Assembly: GCA_949289155.1 (NCBI GenBank)
Contig: CASEMX010000001.1
Location: 124,001-188,000 of the forward strand
Direction of reading: 5' to 3'
DNA from: an uncultured Parabacteroides sp.
Lineage (GTDB): Bacteria; Bacteroidota; Bacteroidia; Bacteroidales; Tannerellaceae
DNA length: 64,000 nucleotides
In this document: piece by piece, positions 35,182-43,061 of the stretch
Position numbering within the stretch: the first letter of the stretch is position 1
Layout of the letters: each line of letters begins with the position of its first letter
Program-made: the position numbers and the translations under genes
Notes under the pieces: model-generated
Database searches by the model: none
What the model was told of the DNA's origin: nothing
The model's input: the letters and a program-made list of their open reading frames with translations, nothing else

Positions 35182-35386
35182 CGCCCTCAGAGGGCAGCTT
35201 GCCCGCATCGAGCGGGTCTGCGGAGCGGCACGGCGCATTGAGCGGGTGGACGGCACAGTGAGCCGCGTCTGCTCGGTCGGTTCACTGTTCTACCTCCGCG
35301 TAACGCCGGTCGAGCCGCAATGGATTACGCCCGATACGCCGCTGGTATATCAGGTGGAATGCAACACGGCGTGGCGGGTGGAATGA
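35147..35386 (+). CDS. Small phage protein ending in half of a BACON-like domain
   Basis: A 79-residue protein. Its last 31 residues (from FYLRVTPVEPQW to QVECNTAWRVE) match the first strands of a BACON domain, which normally continues past the NxxW motif. The chain stops exactly there. The next gene starts with the kind of sequence that would complete the domain. Overlaps the preceding gene by 35 bases. Confidence 0.7.
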   Translation: MGCVTGQLVRLDALRGQLARIERVCGAARRIERVDGTVSRVCSVGSLFYLRVTPVEPQWITPDTPLVYQVECNTAWRVE

Positions 35387-35395
35387 GGTATGTAA

Positions 35396-35447
35396 CTCCT
35401 ACTAACTACTAACTACTAACTACTAACTACCAACTACTAACTACTAA
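35396..35447. repeat. Heptamer tandem repeat ahead of a BACON-like gene
   Basis: About seven copies of the seven-base unit ACTAACT in a row, one with a C for T change, sit directly before the AAAACAAAAAAGAA leader and ATG of the next gene. A unit not divisible by three in a leader could change spacing by slippage. Confidence 0.8.
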
Positions 35448-35459
35448 AACAAAAAAGAA

Positions 35460-36059
35460 ATGAAAGCAGATTGGGTAAAAGTGAACCCCGCACAGGGGTC
35501 GGGCGACGGACAGGTCAGCGTCGCCAGCCAAGCCGAATACCAAGGGCGTCTCCCAAGGCAGAGCGTGCTGACATGGAAGGCGGTGAACTGTGCCGACGTG
35601 CCGCGCACCGTCATGCAGAAGGGGAAACCGGAATGGGTCGACATCGCCGACACCGCCTCCGCTCCCAAAGAGGGCAAGGTGGTGACCATATCGGGCGTGT
35701 CCAACTCCCGGAAGCTCACTTTCTCGCTCGGTACGGGCGACCTTGAACTGACGCTCCCGGAGCAATACACCGCTGCCAGCGTCCCGACACAGAACGGCGC
35801 GGAGATAACGGGCGACCCCGGAGCGGTGGATGTGTACAACTTCTCGATTGCCTTTACGGTCGATGCGAACGACGACTTGGAGGCGAAGACGCGGCAAATC
35901 ATCGTGACGGACGAAGGCGGACATCAGGACGTATGCCTCTTGACATTGGCTGCCGGCGAAGCATACCTCCGGGTACAGGAGGGGGACATCACCCTCGACT
36001 ACCTCGGTACGCCGGTCAACGTGCAGGTTGAGTCGAACACCGATTGGACAGTGGAATAG
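35460..36059 (+). CDS. Phage protein with BACON-like halves at both ends
   Basis: A 199-residue protein. The first 45 residues (ADWVKVNPAQGSGDGQVSV, then TWKAVNCADVP) resemble the second half of a BACON domain, the middle is beta-rich, and the end (YLRVQEGDITLDYLGTPVNV to ESNTDWTVE) is the first half of another BACON domain that again stops at the tryptophan motif. BACON domains bind surfaces or glycans and are common in gut phage appendages. Ends one base before the next gene. Confidence 0.75.
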   Translation: MKADWVKVNPAQGSGDGQVSVASQAEYQGRLPRQSVLTWKAVNCADVPRTVMQKGKPEWVDIADTASAPKEGKVVTISGVSNSRKLTFSLGTGDLELTLPEQYTAASVPTQNGAEITGDPGAVDVYNFSIAFTVDANDDLEAKTRQIIVTDEGGHQDVCLLTLAAGEAYLRVQEGDITLDYLGTPVNVQVESNTDWTVE

Positions 36060-36060
36060 T

Positions 36061-36342
36061 ATGGAACGGAAAGTAGCATGGAAAGAGGGCGAGGGCAACA
36101 TCGTCGTGACGGAGGCGCAGGTATCAAGCGACACCCCGAACGAGAGCCTCGACCGCGAGCAGCAGATTACCTACCGCACTACCAAAGGCACGGACATACG
36201 CCACATCCGCACCGTCTGGCAAGAGGGCAAACGGGAGCGTTTCAACGGCTCTGATGCCCTAATCAGGCTGGCAGACGGCGGGACGTTCAACGTGCTTAAA
36301 TCCAATGGGGGGGGGGTAAAAGGCTGTTCTTCAATGTGTTAA
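36061..36342 (+). CDS. BACON-complementing phage protein cut short at a ten-G tract
   Basis: A 93-residue protein starting at the ATG one base after the previous stop (MERKVAWKEGEGNIVV, the completing half of a BACON domain). At 36307-36316 a run of ten G is followed by ten unrelated residues and a stop. With eight or eleven G the frame would instead continue KRLFFNVLNGVFVTSSGKPF and end at 36423, which looks like genuine protein. This is therefore either a phase-variable switch in the off state or a one-base sequence error. Confidence 0.65.
   Translation: MERKVAWKEGEGNIVVTEAQVSSDTPNESLDREQQITYRTTKGTDIRHIRTVWQEGKRERFNGSDALIRLADGGTFNVLKSNGGGVKGCSSMC
36307..36316 (+). repeat. Ten-G homopolymer inside a coding frame
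   Basis: Ten consecutive G within the gene at 36061. The coherent downstream frame needs a length of 8 or 11, so slippage by one would restore it. Confidence 0.9.
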
Positions 36343-36402
36343 ATGGCGTGTTCGTTACCTCTTCCGGCAAGCCCTTTACGGTGAAAGAAATAACTCATGA
36401 CT

Positions 36403-36495
36403 TAGCCGGAAACATCTCTTGAGATAGCCGCGGCTAACTCAAGAGATAGCCGGAGATAACTCAAGAGATGGAAACGGCTATCTCAAGAGATGGAT
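36403..36495. repeat. Composite palindrome array, family B, copy 1
   Basis: Words ATCTCTTGAG and CTCAAGAGAT alternate with GCCGCGGC and GCCGG pieces. 36403-36438 is identical over 36 bases to 46391-46426 in the second copy. The stop codon of the restored upstream reading frame falls inside the array. Confidence 0.85.
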
Positions 36496-36543
36496 TTTGG
36501 GGCAAGCTAACTTGAAAACTAAGAACTCAAAAACTCAAAAGAA

Positions 36544-38406
36544 ATGAGCGAAACATCGAAAGATTATCTAAGCAAATATACCGGCGAGCAGGTCGAGGCG
36601 CGGCTGGACCGCTGCAACCTCGTCCCGACGCTCGACCATGTGCCGACCGAAGAGGACCGCTCCTTTGTGGACGATGAGGGGACGCATACCTTCCTCATTG
36701 GGGACGAATGCCGGTATTATGATGCCGAGAAGCTGCAGTTCGTATTCTACAAGCTGCACGACATCACGGAAGAGGGCGCGGCGGTCTGGCTGCTCAGCGG
36801 CAGCGCCGGAGGGGAGCTGGGCGACACGGTCACGTTCAATGTCACCTCCAACCAAGGGGTCTATGACACCCACCTGAACGGCATCCGCCTCACGGTGCGG
36901 TATGACGACTTCGAGACCTCGGTGGTCTATCAGGGCATACCGGTCGAGATGCCCCTCCCGGCAGGAAAGCGGTGCACGGTCGTCCCGCCTGACGTCCGGG
37001 GATACAAGACACCGGACGGGCAGCAGTTCGACACGGTAGCCGGCGGAGAGCATGTCATCAACCTGCAGTACTTGGCAGAGAGCGTCTATATCACTGCCAC
37101 GGCAGACGACGGCGTGGGCTGTGCCTCGCAGGTGGTGACGGTCAAGGTGGGCGATGACGTCTATCTCGAACAGGCGGTAGGCTCCGGCGTGTCGGTGCTT
37201 ATCCCCTTTGATGCGGAATATACCGTGACCGGCTCAGAGATGAACGGGCACAAGGTCCCGAAGGCAAGCTACACGGCAAGCCAGACCGGGCGGCAGGTGG
37301 CGTTGCTCTATGAGTTCATCGAGCAGGCGCTGCTTATCTTCGACCTTGGCAATCACAGCGCGGCGAACATCACCGTGGAGGAAGAGCTGGAGCTGGCTCC
37401 CATTTATGCAGCCCTGCGCCGCTGCTTGGTCAAGCCCACGGCGGACGGCGCGGCGATATGCTACCTCTCCGACACGAACAGCAACCAGTACTACGGCGGG
37501 CAGGGAGCATCGCTGACCGGCTCGGAGGGCGACGTGGGGGTCTATCTCCCCGACATATACTATAAATATGAGCGGCTCGACGCCACCCACATCCGTTACT
37601 GCATCCGCCATGAGCCGGCAGATGATACCTACATCCATATCCCCGCCTCGATAATCGGGGCATACAAGGGCTATGTGGAGGAGGGCAAGCTGTACAGCCG
37701 GAGCGGGGTGACGCCGACAGTGAACATGACCTTCGACGAGTTCAAGGCAGCAGCCGAGGCGCGCGGCGAGGGCTTCCAGCTTATCGACTTCGCCCAGCAT
37801 TGCCTCCTTGCCATGCTGCTCTATGCCCGCTACAAGACAAGGGACATGCAGGTGACGCTCGGTGTAGGGACGGCAGCCTACAGCGGCTCGACCGGTCATG
37901 AGAACGTCGCCGGAACGAGCAATGCCAACGGTGGAGCGGACACCACGCCCTTGACCGACACCGGCTATGTCTGCGGTCTCCGCGTGGAGGGCATCTTCGG
38001 CTGTATCTATGAGTATATGGAAGGGGTAACGCTGAAGGACAAGACATGGACCATCACCGACCCCGACGGCACGCAGCGCACCATCGAGACCGAGGGAGCC
38101 GTGACGGGCTGGATACGCAACATGGCACTGGAGACGGGAGACCACTTCGACCTTGTGCCCACCGCCATCGGAGGCAGCGCATCGACCGAGTACACGGACT
38201 TCACCGAGCAGGTCATCAGCGAATACATCCCCCTCGTGGCAGCCCGCAGCTGCTTCACCGGTCAGAGTACCTATGATGACGACGGCATCGCCTATATCAA
38301 TGCGGTCAATACAAGCTATATCCCCTCGGAGTTCTACGGCACGCGCCTTGCCTACCGTGGCAAGATTACGGTGGTCGATGACGTGGAGTCGTTCCGGGGA
38401 ATGTAG
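36544..38406 (+). CDS. C-type-lectin-fold phage appendage protein
   Basis: A 620-residue protein. Residues 1-85 look like a phage-attachment start (YLSKYTGEQVEARLDRCNLV), about 90-270 are PEGA/Ig-like beta repeats, and about 280-620 carry a C-type-lectin or formylglycine-generating-enzyme-like fold: GHENVAGTSNANGG, VCGLRVEGIFGCIYEYMEGV and a closing GTRLAYRGKITVVDD. This fold is the usual scaffold of variable receptor-binding proteins in gut phages. No reverse transcriptase or template repeat for diversification is seen in the window. Confidence 0.8.
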   Translation: MSETSKDYLSKYTGEQVEARLDRCNLVPTLDHVPTEEDRSFVDDEGTHTFLIGDECRYYDAEKLQFVFYKLHDITEEGAAVWLLSGSAGGELGDTVTFNVTSNQGVYDTHLNGIRLTVRYDDFETSVVYQGIPVEMPLPAGKRCTVVPPDVRGYKTPDGQQFDTVAGGEHVINLQYLAESVYITATADDGVGCASQVVTVKVGDDVYLEQAVGSGVSVLIPFDAEYTVTGSEMNGHKVPKASYTASQTGRQVALLYEFIEQALLIFDLGNHSAANITVEEELELAPIYAALRRCLVKPTADGAAICYLSDTNSNQYYGGQGASLTGSEGDVGVYLPDIYYKYERLDATHIRYCIRHEPADDTYIHIPASIIGAYKGYVEEGKLYSRSGVTPTVNMTFDEFKAAAEARGEGFQLIDFAQHCLLAMLLYARYKTRDMQVTLGVGTAAYSGSTGHENVAGTSNANGGADTTPLTDTGYVCGLRVEGIFGCIYEYMEGVTLKDKTWTITDPDGTQRTIETEGAVTGWIRNMALETGDHFDLVPTAIGGSASTEYTDFTEQVISEYIPLVAARSCFTGQSTYDDDGIAYINAVNTSYIPSEFYGTRLAYRGKITVVDDVESFRGM

Positions 38407-38442
38407 GGAATGAGGAATGAAGAATTAAGAATTAAGAACGAT

Positions 38443-39471
38443 ATGCAAGCAAAACGAGTAAACGGAACAGAAGGGGTCGCGCTGATGGAACGGCTCGACC
38501 CGAACAGCCCGGTCTATGCCGTGCGCTGGGACATCAAGGAGAACAAGGGAACGTCGGGCAGCTCGGCGTTCGGCGTGAACTATATGGAGGCGATGTTTGC
38601 CCATGAGCCGTCTATCGAGGAGGTGGCTCTGGTCGTGGCGGACTGGCTCCGCAGCGAGACCCAGCCGGAGCCGCTGCAACTGGATGGCGACCGGCTGTGG
38701 TACGGGCCGGAGGAGCGCTCTTCGTTGGAGAGCTACCTGCAGGGGACGGAAGGCACAGTGAAGCTCCGCACCTTGGAGGGCACGCTCCGGACATTGGACG
38801 CGGCGGTGGCGCTCCGGGTCATTCAGGAGATGAACGCCTATGCCGTCGCCCTCGAATCTTACCTGCAGGGCGTGGCGGAGCAGCTCGATGCGGCGGAGGA
38901 CATGGAGGCGTTGAACGCCGTCAACCTGACCACAGGCTTGCCTGAAAAGGTGATGCTGGTAGAGGAATCACTAAAGGAGGAATTAGAGGACGAAGAGGCG
39001 AACAGCCCGACGGCGCAGGCTACGAAGCTGGCCTCTATGGTGGTCAACAAAGTGCCGCTCACCGCTGCCGAGGCATTGTCACTCAAAGCCCTCTTCCCCG
39101 TGTGGGGCTCGGCGCGTCTCCCGATGGGTACGAAGGTAGCCGCGGGCTTCCGGTTCACCTACGAGGACACGCTCTACGAGGTGGTGCTGGAACATGCGCT
39201 GCAGGCAGACTGGCTTCCGGGCGTCGTGCCCAACCTCTACAAGGTGGTGCAGGAGGAGCACAAGGGCACGGAGGCGGACCCGATTCCGTGGCAGCATAAG
39301 ATGGAGCTCGAAGAGGGCAAGTACTATACCGACAAGGGCGTGCTCTACCGGTGCATCCGCAGCAGCGGGCAGACTATGGACTACGACCTGAAAGACCTCG
39401 TGTCGGGAGGATTCGTCGAAGAGGTAGTATCCTCTCAACCGAGTAGTAGTGTCCTCTCTGATGAGAAGTAG
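38443..39471 (+). CDS. Phage tail-associated protein with carbohydrate-binding-like C terminus
   Basis: A 342-residue protein; the ATG at 38443 is preferred because 38400-38440 is a GAATGARGAAT-type spacer found before several genes here. Helical middle (about residues 90-200) and a C-terminal module WQHKMELEEGKYYTDKGVLY, then RCIRSSGQ, that resembles chitin-binding-type carbohydrate modules. The last 17 residues (EEVVSSQPSSSVLSDEK) are encoded by the family-C array that follows, so the array has supplied the end of the protein. Confidence 0.75.
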   Translation: MQAKRVNGTEGVALMERLDPNSPVYAVRWDIKENKGTSGSSAFGVNYMEAMFAHEPSIEEVALVVADWLRSETQPEPLQLDGDRLWYGPEERSSLESYLQGTEGTVKLRTLEGTLRTLDAAVALRVIQEMNAYAVALESYLQGVAEQLDAAEDMEALNAVNLTTGLPEKVMLVEESLKEELEDEEANSPTAQATKLASMVVNKVPLTAAEALSLKALFPVWGSARLPMGTKVAAGFRFTYEDTLYEVVLEHALQADWLPGVVPNLYKVVQEEHKGTEADPIPWQHKMELEEGKYYTDKGVLYRCIRSSGQTMDYDLKDLVSGGFVEEVVSSQPSSSVLSDEK

Positions 39472-39567
39472 TATCCTCTCCGGAGAGATGTACCGACCCC
39501 TCGACAAAAGAGTACGACTTTCAGGGCAAAAAAGTACGACTTTTTGGATGAAAAAGTACGACTTTTT
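39421..39567. repeat. Composite palindrome array, family C, copy 2
   Basis: Three copies of GTAGTATCCTCTC, then GGAGAGATGTACCGACC, then three copies of AAAAGTACGACTTTTT. This is the reverse order of copy 1 at 28.4 kb. The first 51 bases are within the coding frame of the preceding gene. Confidence 0.85.
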
Positions 39568-39620
39568 CTAAGGGAATGGAACTATTTAATTTTCAATTAT
39601 CAACTTTCAATTTTCAATTT

Positions 39621-40226
39621 ATGAAGCATCTATTATTACTTATGACAGCATGGCTCCTTCCCCTCATAGGCTGGGCACAGGAGCAAGTGCCGCTCATGAT
39701 GGGCGACCCTATCAGCCATATCATGATATACATGGAGAAGGTGGATTGGCCCGGAGGTCCGGTCTATCGCGTCTACCAATCCAACGCGGAGAAGCAGCAG
39801 GTGCGGCAGATTGTGGTGACGACCGACCGCTGGGCTGCTGCGCCGGACTCTATCCTAAACGCACCGGACTCCATCGCGTCGGGCGGCGGAGGCTACCGGC
39901 TGGCGGCGCTCTCCCGGCACGAGCTGGAGGAGTACAAGCGGCGCGGAAAGGTGTGGGGCGAGGTGTTCGCCTTCCGCAACGTGCCTGCCGACACCGTGCC
40001 GCTCGGACGGGGCTGTATGCAGGTCGAGGTCTATCCGCTGGGCAAATGCTCGCTCTATCCGGACATCGCGCTGGAGCTTCTGACCTTTGAGGCGGACGGG
40101 CAGGAGTACCTCAGCGTCGGACCGAACAAGTATCCTTACCAGAAGGAATACAACCTCGACCGCGACTGGCGCATCTGGCTCCCGGACACCTACCGGGCGT
40201 ATATGGCATCTATGGGAATGAAATGA
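39621..40226 (+). CDS. Secreted phage protein, one copy of a novel domain
   Basis: A 201-residue protein with a cleavable signal peptide (MKHLLLLMTAWLLPLIGWAQ); an upstream ATG would hide the signal. The mature domain contains RQIVVTTDRW, GGGGYRLAALSRHELEEYKR, GKVWGEVFAFR and SVGPNKYPYQKEYNLDRDW. The same order of motifs occurs twice more in the next gene, so this is a three-copy family in this phage. Signal peptides are rare on phage structural proteins, so export to the periplasm or surface of the host is likely. No known family is recognised. Confidence 0.8.
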   Translation: MKHLLLLMTAWLLPLIGWAQEQVPLMMGDPISHIMIYMEKVDWPGGPVYRVYQSNAEKQQVRQIVVTTDRWAAAPDSILNAPDSIASGGGGYRLAALSRHELEEYKRRGKVWGEVFAFRNVPADTVPLGRGCMQVEVYPLGKCSLYPDIALELLTFEADGQEYLSVGPNKYPYQKEYNLDRDWRIWLPDTYRAYMASMGMK

Positions 40227-40257
40227 ATTACGAATTATGAATTATGAATTACGAGTT

Positions 40258-41703
40258 ATGAAAAAGGTGATATTATTGCTTGCCCTCTTGCCGGTGGCAT
40301 TGGGCATGATGGCACAAGAGACCGAAGAGCCCGTTTGGATGAACGACCGCGACACGGCGAACAGCATCCCGCATGTCGGCATCGTCGGCGATGTGGTCTC
40401 CGGATATAAGACGACGGTCGAGGCGACCTTGCGCAGCGACGACCGCCTCTATTGGTATCAGAAGGACGACAACGGCAACCCCATCCGCAAGATTGTCGTC
40501 CTGAAAGAGAAATGGCCGAATGCCCCGCGGGATATCCTCGAGGGCGACGGGGGCTATAAGGTGGCGGCAGTGACCGATAAGGAGTACCAAAGGCTCTGGA
40601 GCACCGGCGCGATATGGGGCGAGGTATGGCAGTTCCGCTACCCGGAGGGGATAGACAAGTTCAACCACGACACCGTCCCCAACGTGCCGGGCTATGAGAT
40701 AGTCTGCTACCAGCTGGGCGAGGACTTTCCCTTTATATGGGGAGAACAGCAGCGGAAAGTTACCCGCGAACTGATGAGCTTCACCGACTCGACGACGATG
40801 ACCAGCTACATGACCGTAGCCGCCAACAAGACGGTGGGCGCGGACTATACCCCGTCGAAGACAAACAACAAGTACGACACCCGCTGGATGATGTGCGACG
40901 ACTACGAGTCGGAGTACTGGTTCTCGAAGTGGCAACGCTATCAGGACGCGGACAAGCAATACCTCGACGCCTACCAGCAGTGGCTCAACGACACGAGCCC
41001 CTCCCAGCAGGAGGCAGAAGGGAAGGCAACAGAGACTTCGCTTTTAGGAGTTAAAGCAGTTAAAGGAGTTATAGGAGTTAAAGGAGTTATAGGAGTTAAA
41101 GCCAATAGTTTTTGTGGGTATATCGATGATACAATTAGAAAGCATTCGGCTCTAACTCCTTTAACTCCCTGTAACTCCTCTAACTCCCTAAATAACTCCT
41201 CCGGAAAGCTCAACGCCATCATCGGCAACGTCCTGTCGGGCTACAAGACGGTCGCCCTCCCCTTCGACGGGCAATCGACCCGCTTCCGCTGGTTCTGGAC
41301 CGACTCGATGAAGGCGATAGACCGGCAAATCGTAGTGCTCACTGCCGATTCGCCCTATGTGCCGGACAGCATCAAGCAGGCAGGCGGAGGCTATGCCCTT
41401 GCCGCCGTCGACGCGGACGACTACCTCTATTTCAAGGAGCGCGGGATGCTGTGGGGCGAATGCTGGGAGATAACCCCATCGGGCGGCGCATTCGAGTTCG
41501 TCTGCCTGAAGGCGGGCAAGGAATGGATGGCGGACAGCGACCCGGACTACCTCCGGAACTCCCGCGAACTGCTCTTCTATATATGGAATAACGGCAAGAA
41601 GGACGTGCATGTCCCGACCGTCGGGGCGAACCGCACCAAAGGCGCATCGGACTATGCGCCCCTCTGGTTCCCGGTAAGGATGGTCGGCGTGGAGGTGAAA
41701 TGA
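40258..41703 (+). CDS. Secreted phage protein, two domain copies split by a GGAGTTA element
   Basis: A 481-residue protein with a signal peptide (MKKVILLLALLPVALGMMAQ). Two homologous domains, at about residues 40-245 and 325-480, share VLSGYKT, RKIVVL or RQIVVL, GGYKVAAV or GGYALAAV, and WGEVWQF or WGECWEI. They correspond to the single domain of the preceding gene. The linker at residues 263-311 is encoded by a GGAGTTA-repeat element (41045-41190) that keeps the frame open. The protein may be one bidomain chain or two former genes joined by the insertion. Confidence 0.75.
   Translation: MKKVILLLALLPVALGMMAQETEEPVWMNDRDTANSIPHVGIVGDVVSGYKTTVEATLRSDDRLYWYQKDDNGNPIRKIVVLKEKWPNAPRDILEGDGGYKVAAVTDKEYQRLWSTGAIWGEVWQFRYPEGIDKFNHDTVPNVPGYEIVCYQLGEDFPFIWGEQQRKVTRELMSFTDSTTMTSYMTVAANKTVGADYTPSKTNNKYDTRWMMCDDYESEYWFSKWQRYQDADKQYLDAYQQWLNDTSPSQQEAEGKATETSLLGVKAVKGVIGVKGVIGVKANSFCGYIDDTIRKHSALTPLTPCNSSNSLNNSSGKLNAIIGNVLSGYKTVALPFDGQSTRFRWFWTDSMKAIDRQIVVLTADSPYVPDSIKQAGGGYALAAVDADDYLYFKERGMLWGECWEITPSGGAFEFVCLKAGKEWMADSDPDYLRNSRELLFYIWNNGKKDVHVPTVGANRTKGASDYAPLWFPVRMVGVEVK
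41045..41190 (+). mobile_element. GGAGTTA-repeat element, internally deleted copy inside a phage gene
   Basis: About five GGAGTTAAA/GGAGTTATA words run into GCCAATAGTTTTTG, then a short core, then ATACAATTAGAAAGCATTCG and GGCTCTAACTCCTTTAACTC. The inner ends match those of the long element at 7.4-7.9 kb, including the GGAGTTAAAGCCAATAG and CGGCTCTAACTCC ends, but the four-helix-bundle gene is absent. It has no stop codon in the host frame. Confidence 0.7.
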
Positions 41704-41707
41704 GGTG

Positions 41708-41971
41708 CTAAAAGAGTTCGGAATGAGTGCCTATACGAAGCAAGCTGATGACATCCCCATCAATCCAAATCAGGAGATAATCGTCTTCGATATGGCACTC
41801 CCAGCACCCTTTGTACTCGCCTTTCAGCAGGTGGGGCTTATGTTCCGGCGGGATGGGAATTTCGTGGATAAGCATATCGGCAATGCGCTCAAATGCGGCG
41901 ACCTTCTTGGGAAACCGCCGGAACCGCTTGAAGTCTTTCTTGAACTGGCTGGTAGGATGAAGTCTTTTCAT
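41708..41971 (-). CDS. yafQ: YafQ-type mRNA interferase toxin
   Basis: An 87-residue RelE-superfamily toxin. The catalytic set of E. coli YafQ maps to His47, His60, Asp64 and His83 with the same spacing, in KPHLLKGEYKGCWECHIEDD and RIGTHSELF. It cleaves ribosome-bound mRNA when not bound by antitoxin. Its start overlaps the antitoxin gene by four bases. The pair lies on the minus strand inside a rightward late operon, so it is an independently expressed moron that could stabilise the prophage. Confidence 0.92.
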   Translation of the reverse strand: MKRLHPTSQFKKDFKRFRRFPKKVAAFERIADMLIHEIPIPPEHKPHLLKGEYKGCWECHIEDDYLLIWIDGDVISLLRIGTHSELF

Positions 41972-42216
41972 TTCATCAATTCAGCCATTAAAGATTCCAC
42001 ACTGTCGTATGTCTCTGCATCCTTCCCCGACCGGGCTTCTTCGATAGCGGCCATTGTCTCGGGATTAGGGCGATGCTTCAGGGCTTCTGTCAAAATAGCC
42101 TCGACCAAGCTGGTCAAGCTGCGATGTTCATACGTCGCTTCTTTCTGCAACCGCTCCACCAGCGAGGCATTTAATGGAAGCGATACCGTCTGTGAATGTT
42201 CAATCGTTGCGCCCAT
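41968..42216 (-). CDS. RelB/DinJ-like antitoxin
   Basis: An 82-residue protein with an N-terminal ribbon-helix-helix (SQTVSLPLNASLVERLQKEA, then SLTSLVEAILTEAL) and an acidic C-terminal half that would wrap the toxin. First gene of the pair with YafQ. The N-terminal domain should bind the promoter upstream and autoregulate. Confidence 0.88.
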   Translation of the reverse strand: MGATIEHSQTVSLPLNASLVERLQKEATYEHRSLTSLVEAILTEALKHRPNPETMAAIEEARSGKDAETYDSVESLMAELMK

Positions 42217-42308
42217 ATTCTTAATTTATTTTTACGTGATGCGGGCAAAGATAGAATAAATGCAGTACAAAAACAAAAGAAAAGGCGACCGATGACGTGG
42301 AGTCGTCG

Positions 42309-42416
42309 GTATAGGGATAAAAATAAGCTGCGCAGATTGAGGAAAAGAGCTGCGCGGATAAACAAAAAGACCCGCGCGGATTGATTTGCTGACCCGCGCG
42401 GGTAAATTCATCGAGC
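42309..42416. repeat. Composite palindrome array, family A, copy 2
   Basis: Words CTGCGCAGATTGAGG, GCTGCGCGGATAAAC, CCCGCGCGGATTGATT and the closing GACCCGCGCGGGTAAATT repeat with A-rich spacers. It lies between the antitoxin gene start and the protease leader. Confidence 0.85.
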
Positions 42417-42419
42417 CGT

Positions 42420-42450
42420 GTAAACATAAAAAAGGTATATATAAAAAAGG
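42420..42450 (+). promoter_or_regulatory. Shared leader motif before the prohead protease
   Basis: 42420-42443 is identical over 24 bases to the minus strand of 29795-29818, in front of the portal gene. Both copies end about ten bases before a start codon, so they may be a promoter or translation leader common to capsid genes. Confidence 0.55.
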
Positions 42451-42457
42451 GTATGAT

Positions 42458-43060
42458 ATGATGAACAAGGAAAAAGAAATCAGAGGAATCTCCTACCGCG
42501 CGACGGTAGACGAAGAGAGCCGCCACGTGGAGGGCTACGCGCTCCTCTTCAACGTGGACAGCCAGCCGATGTGGGGCGGCGACCTTATCGAACGCATCGC
42601 CCCGACCGCACTCGACGGCGTACTGGAGCGGAGCGACGTGCTCTGCCTCATGAACCATGACGAGAGCCGGGGTGTATTGGCGCGATGGCGGAAGGGCGAA
42701 GGCTCACTCTCCCTCACGGTGGATGAGAAGGGGCTGCGCTATGCCTTCGATGCCCCCCGGACGGCACTGGGCGACGAGCTCATCGAAGCCCTGAAGCGGG
42801 GCGACATTGCCGAATCCTCCTTTGCCTTTACGGTCGAGAAGGACAACTGGGAACGGAAAGAGGACGGGACGTATGTGCGTACCATTGTCCAGATAAGGCA
42901 GCTCTACGATGTAAGCCCGGTGTACTATCCCGCTTATGAGGACACCTCCGTCGCCCTCCGTTCGCTCAACGACCGGAAGGAAGAGGTAAGGAAAGAACTG
43001 GAACGCCTGAGGGCAGCAGAATTAAATGAATATTACAACCAACTTAAAAACAGATATTGA
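42458..43060 (+). CDS. HK97-family prohead protease
   Basis: A 200-residue S78-type protease. Catalytic His67 in LMNHDESRGVLAR and Ser120/121 in IAESSFAFTVE are readable, and PVYYPAYEDTSVALRS is the usual end of the domain. ATG 42458 is chosen after the leader motif; a second ATG follows immediately. The enzyme trims capsid and scaffold during head maturation. Immediately followed by the capsid gene. Confidence 0.92.
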   Translation: MMNKEKEIRGISYRATVDEESRHVEGYALLFNVDSQPMWGGDLIERIAPTALDGVLERSDVLCLMNHDESRGVLARWRKGEGSLSLTVDEKGLRYAFDAPRTALGDELIEALKRGDIAESSFAFTVEKDNWERKEDGTYVRTIVQIRQLYDVSPVYYPAYEDTSVALRSLNDRKEEVRKELERLRAAELNEYYNQLKNRY

Positions 43061-43061
43061 C

